64,000 bases of DNA, from positions 248,001 to 312,000 of the forward strand of contig NZ_JMKS01000005.1 of the NCBI RefSeq assembly GCF_000685865.1, given 5' to 3'. The notes under the pieces were generated by a model. It was not told the DNA's origin. It saw nothing but the letters and a program-made list of their open reading frames with translations, and did no database searches. This DNA is from Exiguobacterium antarcticum DSM 14480. GTDB taxonomy: Bacteria > Bacillota > Bacilli > Exiguobacteriales > Exiguobacteriaceae. This document shows positions 44,874 to 55,976 of this stretch, in pieces. The position numbers and the translations under genes were made by a program. Every line of letters starts with the position of its first letter. Position 1 is the first letter of the stretch.

Positions 44874-45437
44874 ATGACATACTTCGGTCAAAAGATTTTA
44901 CCGTCCGTCAGAAAGTTAGAAGACTTTGAAAAAATGTTGAAAAGTCCGTATGAATACGGTGTGTTACTCGAGATGCATGTCTCGCGATTAAAAGCTGTCT
45001 ACGAATTAGCACATCGTTACGATAAAAAAATGTTTTTGCATATGGATTTAGTGCAAGGATTAAAAAATGATGAGTTTGCGACGGAATATGTCTGTCAAGA
45101 ACTGAAACCATATGGTGTCATCTCGACGAAGGCAAGCGTCATCGTAAAAGCGCGTCAGAAAAAGGTGAAGACGATGCAACGAATGTTTTTGCTCGATTCG
45201 AGTTCACTCGAAAAAAGTTATCACTTGATGGAACGGACACAACCAGACTATATCGAAGTATTGCCTGGCTTGATGCCGAAGTATATCGCAGAGGTCAAAC
45301 GAAAAACCGGGAAACTAGTCTTTGCCGGCGGATTGATCGATACGGTTGAGGAAGTGGAGCAAGCAATCGCAGCTGGTGCATCGAGCATCACGACCTCAAA
45401 TAAAGAATTGTGGCGATACTTTGAACCAGGTAAATGA
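44874..45437 (+). CDS. glpP: Glycerol-3-phosphate-responsive antiterminator GlpP
   Basis: 187 residues. The N-terminal FGQKILPSVRKLEDFEKML, then FLHMDLVQGLKNDEFATEY, and the C-terminal phosphate-binding GKLVFAGGLIDTVEEVEQAI follow B. subtilis GlpP closely; the fold is a TIM barrel. With glycerol-3-phosphate bound, GlpP prevents termination in glp leaders and stabilises their mRNAs. The frame is open to 44802; GGGGAT precedes the ATG at 44874, which fits the family start. The targets are the leaders at 45502 and 48001. Confidence 0.94.
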   Translation: MTYFGQKILPSVRKLEDFEKMLKSPYEYGVLLEMHVSRLKAVYELAHRYDKKMFLHMDLVQGLKNDEFATEYVCQELKPYGVISTKASVIVKARQKKVKTMQRMFLLDSSSLEKSYHLMERTQPDYIEVLPGLMPKYIAEVKRKTGKLVFAGGLIDTVEEVEQAIAAGASSITTSNKELWRYFEPGK

Positions 45438-45482
45438 AAACGCTATGATAAAAATCACCTAAACCGTTTGACAGCGTTTTCA
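45435..45482 (+). promoter_or_regulatory. Paired cre-like sites in the glpFK promoter region
   Basis: TGACAGCGTTTTCA at 45469-45482 matches the CcpA cre consensus TGWNANCGNTNWCA fully and overlaps the -35. A second, weaker copy TGAAAACGCTATGA (45435-45448) starts in the glpP stop codon. The two share a 10-bp inverted repeat TGAAAACGCT/AGCGTTTTCA. Confidence 0.65.
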
Positions 45483-45496
45483 TCGATTGTTATAGT
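45468..45496 (+). promoter_or_regulatory. Promoter of glpFK
   Basis: TTGACA, exactly 17-nt spacer, TATAGT; near-perfect sigma-A promoter overlapping the cre site. Confidence 0.8.
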
Positions 45497-45501
45497 GAAA
45501 A

Positions 45502-45594
45502 CAAGTTGATACGAAGTGACGGAGAAATCGGAGATTCACGCTTTCATGTTTTTTGAGAACATTCAAAAAGCCGAGGCGCGAATCTCTTTTTTTG
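45502..45594 (+). ncRNA. glpFK leader with GlpP-dependent terminator
   Basis: The transcript would start near 45503. The leader holds AACAAGTTGATA and CGGAGAAATCGGAGA, shared with the glpD leader, followed by a hairpin GAGATTCACGC (45531-45541) / GCGCGAATCTC (45576-45586) and seven T residues. In B. subtilis, GlpP with glycerol-3-phosphate acts on such a leader to allow read-through. Confidence 0.75.
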
Positions 45595-45627
45595 TTGCTT
45601 CTTTCACATACAAAGGGGGAAGAACAC

Positions 45628-47995
<2,368 letters not shown>

Positions 47996-48000
47996 AAGAA

Positions 48001-48085
48001 CAAGTTAATAAACCGGTCGGAGAATATGGAGAGACCACAGCAACAGTTGACACCGTCAGTCTGTTTGTTGTGGTCTCTTTTTTTT
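48001..48085 (+). ncRNA. glpD leader with GlpP-dependent terminator
   Basis: Shares AACAAGTT.ATA and CGGAGAA..TGGAGA with the glpFK leader at the same distance from the -10. The terminator is GAGACCACAGCAACAG (48031-48046) / CTGTTTGTTGTGGTCTC (48061-48077) plus eight T residues. This matches the known GlpP target organisation. Confidence 0.78.
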
Positions 48086-48110
48086 CGAACCTAAACAGGG
48101 GGAACTATTC

Positions 48111-49766
48111 ATGGCAAACCAATCATTTTCAAGCAAAAACCGTGCAGACGTCTACAATCGATTGACACGTGAAGAACTGGATCTACTTGTTGTAGGTGGA
48201 GGAATCACAGGAGCGGGAATCGCATTAGATGCCGCGTCACGTGGTATGAAGATCGGACTCGTTGAGATGCAGGATTTCGCAGCCGGAACATCAAGTCGTT
48301 CAACGAAATTGGTGCATGGTGGTTTACGTTATTTGAAACAATTCGAAATTCAAATGGTTGCGGAAGTCGGAAAAGAGCGTGCCATCGTTTATGAAAACGG
48401 ACCACACGTCACGACACCGGAATGGATGTTGTTACCGATGCATAAAGGCGGCACATTCGGACCGTTCAGCACATCAATCGGTTTACGTGTCTACGATTTC
48501 TTAGCAGGAGTCAAACGTTCAGAGTGGCGTTCGATGTTATCGGCGAAAGAGACACTGGCAAAAGAACCGCTCGTCAAGCAGGATGGTCTAAAAGGTGGCG
48601 GTTACTACGTCGAGTACCGGACAGATGATGCCCGTCTGACGATTGAAGTCATGAAAGAAGCGGTCGCGCACGGCGCCCGTGTCGTCAACTATACGAAAGC
48701 CGAAGAGATTCTCTATGAAGCCGGTAAAGTAGCCGGTATGCGCGTGACGGATCTTGAGACAGGTGATGTCCATGAAATTCGTGCGAAAAAAGTCGTCAAT
48801 GCAACAGGTCCTTGGGTCGATGAGTTGCGCGAAAAAGATGGCTCAAAAGTTGGAAAACAACTTCGTCTGACGAAAGGGGTCCATGTCGTCATCGATCAAT
48901 CGAAGTTCCCGTTAAAACAAGCCGTCTACTTCGATACACCGGACGGTCGGATGATCTTTGCCATCCCACGTGAAGGAAAAGCCTACGTCGGGACGACAGA
49001 TACGTTCTTCGATAAAGATACAGCCCATCCGAAGTTCACGGTTGAGGATCAAGAATACGTGCTGGACGCGATTCATTACATGTTCCCGGATGTCAAAGTG
49101 ACAGCGGAAGATGTCGAATCAAGCTGGGCCGGTGTTCGTCCGTTGATTTACGAACAAGGAAAAGATCCATCAGAGATTTCACGGAAAGATGAAGTCTGGC
49201 AGTCCGAATCAGGCTTGATCACGATTGCCGGCGGGAAACTGACAGGTTACCGTAAAATGGGCGAACATGTCGTCGATCTTGTCGCGAAACTATTAAAACA
49301 AGAAACAAACCGTGCTTATGCCCGTTGTTCAACAAAAAACATGCCGATTTCAGGCGGACACGTCGGGGGAGCGAACGGGTTTGCGAAGTTCCTTAAAGCA
49401 CAAGCGCCGGCAAACGGATTGACTTCGGAAGAAGTTTTGTTCCTCGCGAAACGTTACGGATCAAACTTACCGGAAGTACTTCGTTATGCCGCTGAATACG
49501 ATGGCGCAGAAACAGAGTTGCCACGTGATGTCTACGCCCAGTTACACTACGGAATCGACCACGAGATGGTCGCGCGTCCAATCGACTTCTTCATTCGTCG
49601 GACAGGTGCGGTCTTCTTTGATATCGCTTGGGCACGGACACATAAAGAGGCGGTCATCAAAGAGATGACGCGTCACTTGAACTGGACGTCAGCACAAACG
49701 GCACAGTATACAGAAGAGTTAGAATTAGAAATCAACGATGCAGCACACGCGCTCGTTACAGAATAA
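48111..49766 (+). CDS. glpD: Aerobic glycerol-3-phosphate dehydrogenase
   Basis: 551-residue FAD enzyme at the membrane surface; oxidises glycerol-3-phosphate to dihydroxyacetone phosphate and passes electrons to quinone. The FAD motif [19 protein letters not shown] is near the N-terminus, with [17 protein letters not shown], and [13 protein letters not shown] near residue 380. The C-terminal cap domain is present. AGGGGGAA lies 8 nt before the ATG. It is expressed from its own leader, and a terminator follows. Confidence 0.96.
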   Translation: MANQSFSSKNRADVYNRLTREELDLLVVGGGITGAGIALDAASRGMKIGLVEMQDFAAGTSSRSTKLVHGGLRYLKQFEIQMVAEVGKERAIVYENGPHVTTPEWMLLPMHKGGTFGPFSTSIGLRVYDFLAGVKRSEWRSMLSAKETLAKEPLVKQDGLKGGGYYVEYRTDDARLTIEVMKEAVAHGARVVNYTKAEEILYEAGKVAGMRVTDLETGDVHEIRAKKVVNATGPWVDELREKDGSKVGKQLRLTKGVHVVIDQSKFPLKQAVYFDTPDGRMIFAIPREGKAYVGTTDTFFDKDTAHPKFTVEDQEYVLDAIHYMFPDVKVTAEDVESSWAGVRPLIYEQGKDPSEISRKDEVWQSESGLITIAGGKLTGYRKMGEHVVDLVAKLLKQETNRAYARCSTKNMPISGGHVGGANGFAKFLKAQAPANGLTSEEVLFLAKRYGSNLPEVLRYAAEYDGAETELPRDVYAQLHYGIDHEMVARPIDFFIRRTGAVFFDIAWARTHKEAVIKEMTRHLNWTSAQTAQYTEELELEINDAAHALVTE

Positions 49767-49779
49767 ATGATTTTTCATC

Positions 49780-49814
49780 AAAACTCCTTCGCTTGCGGGC
49801 AAAGGAGTTTTTTG
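49780..49814 (+). terminator. Intrinsic terminator of glpD
   Basis: AAAACTCCTT...AAGGAGTTTT stem with TTTTT tail. Confidence 0.85.
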
Positions 49815-49902
49815 GCATAACGTGAAATCAGATTCATTGCACGCAATCGTTCCGGGGATTATGCTAAACGTACAAAATCATAAACAAAGGAGCTGGAACA
49901 AG

Positions 49903-50586
49903 ATGAAAGTGGAAGTCTGGTCAGATTATGCGTGTCCGTTTTGTTACATTGGAAAAAAACGTTTGGAAAAGGCAATCGAGGAAAACGGAGTTACAAATGT
50001 AGAGGTGGAATTCAAGAGTTTTGAACTCGATCCAACAGCACCGGCACAACCGACGATGGGATTATACGAAATTTTGGCATCCAAGTACGGCACATCGGTC
50101 GAACAAGCCCAAACGATGTCGCAAGGTGTCGTCGACGCTGCGAAAGCAGATGGTTTGATGTATGAAATGGACCGTGTTATCCCTGCCAATACGTTTAAGG
50201 CGCATCGTCTGACTCAATTCGCCAAAAAACATGGTAAAATGGATGAGGTATCGGAAGGATTGTTCCAAGCCTACTTCATGAAGGGCGAGAACTTAAACGA
50301 CGATTCGATTTTGACGCGGATTGCGACCGAAGCCGGTTTGGAGACAGCATCCGTCGAGGCATTTCTTTCATCTGACGAGTCGTCCGATGAAGTTCGCCAG
50401 GAAGAAGACATGGCTCGTGAACTTGGTGTCACGGGGGTGCCATTTTTTGTGTTCGACCGGAAATACGCCATCTCAGGTGCCCAACCGGTAGAAGCGTTCA
50501 GCCAAGTATTGGACCGGGTCCAACAGGAACAAAAAGTAGAAATCGTAGCCGAGGGTGATGCCTGTGGTGTGGACGGCTGTAACTAA
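49903..50586 (+). CDS. DsbA-family (FrnE-like) thiol oxidoreductase
   Basis: 227 residues, thioredoxin fold with a helical insertion. The active site CPFC is at residues 12-15 of a typical VEVWSDYACPFCYIGKKRLE start. There is no signal peptide, so it is cytoplasmic, as in FrnE/YwbO. A second Cys pair, C-G-V-D-G-C, lies at the extreme C-terminus; FrnE proteins have additional cysteines there. AAAGGAG precedes the ATG at 49903; the frame opens earlier at 49822. It is followed 30 nt later by the lipoate ligase gene. Confidence 0.9.
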   Translation: MKVEVWSDYACPFCYIGKKRLEKAIEENGVTNVEVEFKSFELDPTAPAQPTMGLYEILASKYGTSVEQAQTMSQGVVDAAKADGLMYEMDRVIPANTFKAHRLTQFAKKHGKMDEVSEGLFQAYFMKGENLNDDSILTRIATEAGLETASVEAFLSSDESSDEVRQEEDMARELGVTGVPFFVFDRKYAISGAQPVEAFSQVLDRVQQEQKVEIVAEGDACGVDGCN

Positions 50587-50616
50587 ATTCGATTGTAAAA
50601 GGAGAACCTGAAACTT

Positions 50617-51606
50617 ATGAAATTCATTTTTCATCCAGAAATTCACGATGCACGGATTAACCTTGCCGTAGAGGATTTCATCTTAAACAACCTGAACGTC
50701 AGCGAAGAGGATTATTTCCTCTTTTACATCAATGGTCCATCGATCATCGTCGGTAAAAACCAAAACACGAATGAGGAAGTGAACTTAAAGTATGTCGAGG
50801 AGAACGGGATCCATGTGGTCCGTCGCCTGTCGGGTGGTGGTGCCGTCTATCACGACCACGGAAACTTGAATTTCAGTTTCTTGACGAAAGATGACGGGGA
50901 TTCCTTCAACAACTATAAAAAGTTCACGGAGCCGGTTGTACAAGCGTTGCATAAACTCGGGGTCGAGGCAGAATTATCAGGTCGAAATGATATTCATGTC
51001 GGCACACGAAAAATCAGCGGTAATGCCCAGTTTACGACAAAAGGCCGCATGTTCAGCCATGGCACGCTGATGCTTGACTCAAACATTGAAGAGGTCGTCA
51101 ATGCTCTGGTCGTCAGTGAAGAGAAAATGCGTTCAAAAGGAATCAAATCAGTCCGCAGCCGTGTTGCGAACATTTCAGAATTTTTGACGGAACCATTGAC
51201 GATGGATGAGTTTGTCGCCCATTTACTTGAGTCCATCTATGAAGGAAAAGAAATGGAACGTTATGTGTTGACGGATGAAGATTGGGCGAAGGTCCATGCG
51301 ATTTCCGCAGAACGGTACGGGAACTGGGACTGGAATTTCGGTAAATCGCCGAAGTTTGATGTCATCCATAAAAAACGTTTTCCGATCGGCACAATCGATT
51401 TTCGTTTAAATGTGAAAAAGGGAATCATTGAAGAAGCGAAGATCTATGGAGACTTTTTCGGGGTCGAGGATGCATCGGAAATTGCTCAGGCATTAGAAGG
51501 AAAACGCTACGATCGAGCGTCGTTACGTGAAGTGTTAAGTCAGTATGAGCTGAAGAAATATTTTGGTGCCGTCGAGCTAGATGAGGTACTTGACGTTTTA
51601 GCATAA
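50617..51606 (+). CDS. lplJ: Lipoate-protein ligase
   Basis: 329 residues; attaches free lipoate to E2 and GcvH proteins through lipoyl-AMP. The lipoate/ATP-binding motif RRLSGGGAVYHDHGNLN and the catalytic-Lys region GRNDIHVGTRKISGNAQ are present. A C-terminal accessory domain (about residues 250-329) marks the LplA/LplJ class. AAAGGAG lies about 13 nt before the ATG. It probably shares a transcript with the DsbA-like gene and the SDR gene. Confidence 0.95.
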   Translation: MKFIFHPEIHDARINLAVEDFILNNLNVSEEDYFLFYINGPSIIVGKNQNTNEEVNLKYVEENGIHVVRRLSGGGAVYHDHGNLNFSFLTKDDGDSFNNYKKFTEPVVQALHKLGVEAELSGRNDIHVGTRKISGNAQFTTKGRMFSHGTLMLDSNIEEVVNALVVSEEKMRSKGIKSVRSRVANISEFLTEPLTMDEFVAHLLESIYEGKEMERYVLTDEDWAKVHAISAERYGNWDWNFGKSPKFDVIHKKRFPIGTIDFRLNVKKGIIEEAKIYGDFFGVEDASEIAQALEGKRYDRASLREVLSQYELKKYFGAVELDEVLDVLA

Positions 51607-51657
51607 GCTTTTTTGGGAAAACTCTTTCTATCAACTTGCATAGGGGGAGCTTTTTTC

Positions 51658-52545
51658 ATGGGCTACAATAAAGATAACTTTTTAGAGGGTACGTTAACGG
51701 ATTTCATCAACTTTGAAAAAGTCTCAGAAGGATTACCTAAAACGGAAGATCAACAACCGTTACCATACTATGAGCGGGACGATTACCGTGCTGCTGGAAA
51801 ATTAAAAGGCAAAGTCGCGATCGTGACAGGTGGTAATTCAGGAATCGGACGTGCCATCTCGATTGCCTATACATTAGAAGGTGCTAAAATCGTCATCGCG
51901 TTTTACGGCGATCAAGAAGGCGCAGAAGAAACAAAAGCGCGTCTTGAAGAACTCGGCGGCGAAGTGTTACTTTCACAAGGTGATATCGGTGATGGGGAAT
52001 ATTGTGAAGAACTCGTCAAAAAAACGATTGCACGATTTGGTCGTTTAGATATCGTCGTCAACAATGCGAGTATGCAAAAACCAGAAGAATCATTGCTCGA
52101 CATCACGGACGAATCGATGGAAAAAACATTCAAGACGAATATCTTCGGGATGATGCGCTTAGCGCGGGCCGCACTACCTCACTTGTCACTGGGGTCAGCC
52201 ATCATCAATACGACGTCGTCGACAGCGTATGAAGGAAATCCATTGCTGATTGATTATTCGTCGACGAAAGGAGCCATCGTCAGCTTTACACGTAGTCTGT
52301 CGATGAACCTTGCGAAACAAGGAATCCGTGTCAATGCGGTCGCACCAGGTCCGATCTGGACACCATTGATCACAGACACATTCCCGGACGAATCGGTGAA
52401 GACATTTGGTAAAAATACACCGATGGACCGTCCCGGACAGCCGGCAGAAATGGCGTCAGCCTACGTGTTCCTAGCATGTAACGATTCAAGTTATATGACG
52501 GGTCAAGTCCTTCATCTAAATGGCGGCGTCATCGTCAACGGTTAA
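51658..52545 (+). CDS. Short-chain dehydrogenase/reductase
   Basis: 295 residues with an N-terminal extension before the Rossmann fold, the layout of the YhxC/YhxD/YdaD general-stress SDRs. Cofactor motif VTGGNSGIGRAIS, structural NNAS, catalytic Ser in INTTSSTAYEG, and Tyr-Lys in DYSSTKGAIVS. The frame opens earlier (51613), but AGGGGGAG precedes the ATG at 51658. The substrate is unknown. Related genes lie near comK in B. subtilis. Confidence 0.9.
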   Translation: MGYNKDNFLEGTLTDFINFEKVSEGLPKTEDQQPLPYYERDDYRAAGKLKGKVAIVTGGNSGIGRAISIAYTLEGAKIVIAFYGDQEGAEETKARLEELGGEVLLSQGDIGDGEYCEELVKKTIARFGRLDIVVNNASMQKPEESLLDITDESMEKTFKTNIFGMMRLARAALPHLSLGSAIINTTSSTAYEGNPLLIDYSSTKGAIVSFTRSLSMNLAKQGIRVNAVAPGPIWTPLITDTFPDESVKTFGKNTPMDRPGQPAEMASAYVFLACNDSSYMTGQVLHLNGGVIVNG

Positions 52546-52555
52546 AAGAAAGAAC

Positions 52556-52584
52556 GTGAAAACGTTTCCATAAAATGCTACACT
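52556..52584 (+). promoter_or_regulatory. Promoter of lcfB with overlapping cre site
   Basis: GTGAAA, 17-nt spacer, TACACT. The cre-like TGAAAACGTTTCCA (52557-52570) differs from the consensus at one W position and covers the -35 and start of the spacer, so CcpA binding would block transcription. Confidence 0.6.
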
Positions 52585-52666
52585 ATCCATACAGGCGGAC
52601 ACGTCATGAATGGATTTTTTTTACGTTAAAAATGAACGGTTATTCATTCGAAGGGGGAAGCGAGTT

Positions 52667-54214
52667 ATGATGGGATTGATTCATTCGGTGGAAGAAACGG
52701 CCCGGCAACGTCCGGACAGTATTGCCTATGTGTTTGAAGATACCGCGGTAAGTTACCGGGAATTTGTTGAGAAATTTCACCGGGCGGCAGGAGCACTTGA
52801 GGCGCACGGAATCCGTAAAGGGGATCATGTTGCGTTGATACTTGGAAATAGCCCGGCTTTTTTAGTGGGTTATTATGCAGTGATGAAACAAGGAGCGATT
52901 GCGATTCCGATCAATCCGACCTATACACCGGATGAGCTGGGGTATATCTTGATGAACGGGGATGTCAAAGGAATTTTAGGAATCGCACCACTTGTCGAGG
53001 CCGCGAAGGATCGTTTGATTCATTTGCCGCACCTCGCTGTTGTCGTATCCGTTCCGTTTAATGGTCAAATCGGTCCGGATGAGCAAATCGGGAAAGTTCG
53101 TTTCACGACACTGGAGGCATGGCTTGAAATTGAACATCCGATTCAAGAGGTGACGTATGAACCGGATGAGACGGCTGTCATTCTGTATACGAGCGGTACG
53201 ACCGGGAAACCGAAAGGGGCGATGTTGTCCCATCGGAATTTAACGTCGAATGCCCGTTCGATTGGAGAATACTTACATGTTTCGGAACGAGACCGGACGC
53301 TTGCGGTCTTGCCGATGTTCCATGTCTTCTGTTTGACGGTGGTCGTCAATGCCTCACTCGCCCATGGAGCAACCGTCATCATCGCTCCTCGCTTCTCACC
53401 GCAGGAGACATTTGAACTTGCTAAAAAAGAACAGGTGACGATTTTTGCAGGAGTGCCAACGATGTATAACTTCTTATTGCAGACCGTCAAGGCTCATCCG
53501 GAGTACACCCATCACTTCGATTCGATTCGCCTGTTCGTTTCTGGTGGGGCAAGCTTACCGGTCCCGTTGCTGCAAGCATTTGATCAGACATTCAACTGCC
53601 ACATTCTTGAAGGATATGGTTTGTCAGAAGCTTCTCCCGTCACCTGTTTTAATCCGTTGAACGGTGTCCAAAAACCAGGATCGATCGGTCCTTCGATCAT
53701 CGATGTCGAAAATAAAATCGTTGACGAATTAGGACAGGACGTTCCGGTTGGACAAGTCGGCGAATTGATCGTTCGTGGTCCGAACGTCATGACAGGTTAC
53801 TATAAAATGCCGGAAGAGACGCAGGCGACGTTAAAAGAAGGCTGGCTCTATACAGGTGACCTGGCAAGACAAGATGAGGACGGATACTTTTATATCGTCG
53901 ATCGAAAAAAAGATATGATCATCGTCGGAGGATACAACGTCTATCCTCGAGAAGTCGAGGAAGTCCTATACCAACATCCGTCTGTCGTGGAAGCAGCAGT
54001 CATTGGTGTGCCGGACGAAGAAATGGGTGAAGCGGTCAAAGCATTTGTCGTCGTACGCGAACCGTTGACGGAATTGGAAGTACTAGATTTTTGTGCGGTC
54101 TCACTCGCGAAATATAAATGTCCGACACGGATTGAATTCATTGATCAATTACCACGAAATACGACTGGTAAAATTTTACGGACGGTCTTAAAAAAACAAC
54201 CGACGAATTCATGA
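52667..54214 (+). CDS. lcfB: Long-chain fatty acid-CoA ligase
   Basis: 515 residues; activates fatty acids to acyl-CoA through acyl-AMP. Adenylation motifs in order: ILYTSGTTGKPKGAMLSHRN, GYGLSEASPV, GWLYTGDLARQDEDGYF, the hinge DRKKDMIIVGGYNVYPREVE and the catalytic Lys in RNTTGKILR. Length and order match LcfB/YhfL of B. subtilis. AAGGGGGAAG precedes the first of two ATGs at 52667. Its terminator now adjoins the IS1182-type element. Confidence 0.93.
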   Translation: MMGLIHSVEETARQRPDSIAYVFEDTAVSYREFVEKFHRAAGALEAHGIRKGDHVALILGNSPAFLVGYYAVMKQGAIAIPINPTYTPDELGYILMNGDVKGILGIAPLVEAAKDRLIHLPHLAVVVSVPFNGQIGPDEQIGKVRFTTLEAWLEIEHPIQEVTYEPDETAVILYTSGTTGKPKGAMLSHRNLTSNARSIGEYLHVSERDRTLAVLPMFHVFCLTVVVNASLAHGATVIIAPRFSPQETFELAKKEQVTIFAGVPTMYNFLLQTVKAHPEYTHHFDSIRLFVSGGASLPVPLLQAFDQTFNCHILEGYGLSEASPVTCFNPLNGVQKPGSIGPSIIDVENKIVDELGQDVPVGQVGELIVRGPNVMTGYYKMPEETQATLKEGWLYTGDLARQDEDGYFYIVDRKKDMIIVGGYNVYPREVEEVLYQHPSVVEAAVIGVPDEEMGEAVKAFVVVREPLTELEVLDFCAVSLAKYKCPTRIEFIDQLPRNTTGKILRTVLKKQPTNS

Positions 54215-54231
54215 GTCAAAAAGTAGAAGGA

Positions 54232-54255
54232 AGAACTTCAGGTTTCTGAAGTTCT
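54232..54255 (+). terminator. lcfB terminator hairpin, left copy (T run lost)
   Basis: AGAACTTCAG-GTTT-CTGAAGTTCT hairpin. The following base is C, not T; the IS element replaces the T run. The same hairpin with its T run reappears at 55919. Confidence 0.75.
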
Positions 54256-54272
54256 CAGACTGAAGACAAAGT

Positions 54273-54310
54273 AGTGGTTTTTCTCTTAATCGGGAAGAAC
54301 CGCTTTTTTT
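54273..54310 (+). terminator. Guard terminator at the left end of the IS1182-type element
   Basis: AGTGGTTTTTC...GAAGAACCGCT stem followed by seven T residues, inside the IS and upstream of the transposase. It would stop incoming transcription. Confidence 0.65.
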
Positions 54311-54413
54311 GTTCGCTTCGAATCGTTTTCCTGGGACAAGCATCGCGCCGCATCGCTTCGCTGCTGGGTCGCTCCTGCTTGTTTTTCCCTAGGAAGCGAT
54401 TTCGAGCGAACAA
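54311..54413. repeat. Long imperfect inverted repeat in the IS1182-type element
   Basis: Left arm begins GTTCGCTTCGAATCG and ends ACAAGCA; right arm begins TGCTTGT and ends CGATTTCGAGCGAAC. The arms are roughly 35 nt with some mismatches and a GC-rich centre. It lies in the transposase 5' region. Confidence 0.65.
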
Positions 54414-54478
54414 ACGCTTTTTCTTTCACGCTTCCGGGTATACAACTAGCATAGATATTCGAAAGAGGAGGAATTCTT

Positions 54479-55960
54479 ATGATGGGAAAAAGAGGCCAAC
54501 ATCATCGTTCTGAGAACATCACCATCACATTGGAACAATTGGTCCCGCAGGACCATCTCGTTCGAAAAGTAGATCAGGTCATGGACTTTGAATTCATCTA
54601 TCCTTTAGTAGAGAAACTGTATTGTGAAAATAACGGAAGACCCAGTATCGATCCTGTTTTATTGATTAAGATGGCGCTTCTCCAATACTTGTTTGGTATT
54701 CCATCGATGCGTCGGACCATCAAGGAGATTGAGACGAACGTCGCATATCGGTGGTTTCTCGGAATCGGACTGGATGAAAAAGTGCCTCATTTCTCTACTT
54801 TCGGAAAAAATTACGTCCGGCGGTTTCAGGACACGGATGTGTTCGAAACCATCTTTTATCGTATCCTCTCACAAGGTGTCGAAGCTGGGTTCGTGGACCC
54901 TTCGGTCCTATTCATGGATTCCACACACATCAAGGCGAACGCAAATAAACGGAAGTTCACGAAGAAAAAGATTGTCCGTCGCGCTATCCAACAGTATAAA
55001 GAAGAACTCGACCTGGAAGTCAACGAGGATCGGGTACTGCATGGAAAAAAGCCCTTCGCCCTCAAGGAGAGCCGTCTTGAAACACGCGAAATCAAGGAAA
55101 GTACAACAGATCCCGAGAGTGGTTACTACGTGAAGGGGGAACGTGAACAACTATTCGCTTATTCTTGTCATACAGCTTGTGATCGAAACGGATTCGTACT
55201 TGGATTGATCCTCACACCTGGAAATGTACATGATAGTAAAATGCTTGAACCTCTTCTTGAATCCGTCACTCATCATTTCAATCAGCCATTCGCCGTCGTA
55301 GCCGATTCTGCTTACAAGACAGTCCAGCTCGCACATCATCTCCTTCAACGAAACATCTTACCGGTTTTTCCTTATACACGCCCCAGAAGGGTGAAGGGAA
55401 TGTTCAAAACGAAAGACTTCTATTACGACGAATACTATGACTGTTATTTGTGTCCCGACAATCAAGTTCTTCGTTATCGGACGACCAATCGAGAGGGGCA
55501 TCGGGAATACGTCTCTGACCCAACGATCTGTGCGTCGTGCTCTTTTCTTTCACAGTGCACGAAGAGCCAAGAGAATAAAAAAATGATCCTACGCCATATC
55601 TGGCAGGAAGCAATGGATGAGGTGGAGCATTTGCGGCATACTTCTGTGAACCGGGCATTGTATCGAAAACGACAGGAGACCATCGAACGTGTCTTCGCAG
55701 ACGCAAAAGAAAAGCATGACATGCGTTGGGCCCGATATCGTGGTCTGAAAAAAACAATGCTACAAGCGATGCTTACTTTTAGTGCCCTGAACCTCAAAAA
55801 ATTGGCGAACTGGTCATGGGATTCCGGTGGGAATCCTTGTTTTCAACATCACTTTTTACGACTACATAAGACAAACCCTCATTTCAACGTTGAAATGAGG
55901 GTTTGTCTACGATCTGAAAACTTCAGGTTTCTGAAGTTCTTTTTGTGTGCATATAGGTAA
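54479..55960 (+). CDS. IS1182-family transposase
   Basis: 493 residues in the present frame. The N-terminal DUF772-type domain ([21 protein letters not shown], then [19 protein letters not shown]) and the DDE domain with [24 protein letters not shown] and [20 protein letters not shown] are intact. Four Cys near residues 328-363 (CYLC, CASC) may bind metal. Unusually, no stop lies inside the element: the frame crosses the palindrome, the inverted repeat and the flanking terminator, stopping at 55958-55960. AGAGGAGG precedes the ATG. Confidence 0.92.
   Translation: MMGKRGQHHRSENITITLEQLVPQDHLVRKVDQVMDFEFIYPLVEKLYCENNGRPSIDPVLLIKMALLQYLFGIPSMRRTIKEIETNVAYRWFLGIGLDEKVPHFSTFGKNYVRRFQDTDVFETIFYRILSQGVEAGFVDPSVLFMDSTHIKANANKRKFTKKKIVRRAIQQYKEELDLEVNEDRVLHGKKPFALKESRLETREIKESTTDPESGYYVKGEREQLFAYSCHTACDRNGFVLGLILTPGNVHDSKMLEPLLESVTHHFNQPFAVVADSAYKTVQLAHHLLQRNILPVFPYTRPRRVKGMFKTKDFYYDEYYDCYLCPDNQVLRYRTTNREGHREYVSDPTICASCSFLSQCTKSQENKKMILRHIWQEAMDEVEHLRHTSVNRALYRKRQETIERVFADAKEKHDMRWARYRGLKKTMLQAMLTFSALNLKKLANWSWDSGGNPCFQHHFLRLHKTNPHFNVEMRVCLRSENFRFLKFFLCAYR
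55871..55906. repeat. 36-bp perfect palindrome near the right end of the IS1182-type element
   Basis: Starts ACAAACCCTCATTTCAAC and continues with its exact reverse complement. It lies within the transposase 3' codons, 10 bp from the IS end. Confidence 0.85.
55919..55945 (+). terminator. lcfB terminator, right copy with T run
   Basis: AACTTCAG-GTTT-CTGAAGTT followed by CTTTTTG; a complete intrinsic terminator directly upstream of mgsA. Confidence 0.75.
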
Positions 55961-55976
55961 GGAAGGGGGAAAAGAT

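Larger units (their letters stand above)
54256..55916 (+). mobile_element. IS1182-type insertion sequence
   Basis: About 1.66 kb. Inverted repeats CAGACTGAAGACAAA (54256-54270) and its counterpart CAGATCGTAGACAAA read inward from 55916 match at 12 of 15 positions. A 22-bp direct repeat AACTTCAGGTTTCTGAAGTTCT flanks it (54234-54255 and 55919-55940). The repeat is itself the lcfB terminator hairpin, so it is either a long target duplication or a hairpin target adopted by the element. The interior holds a guard terminator, a 100-bp imperfect inverted repeat, the transposase gene and a 36-bp perfect palindrome. Confidence 0.85.
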
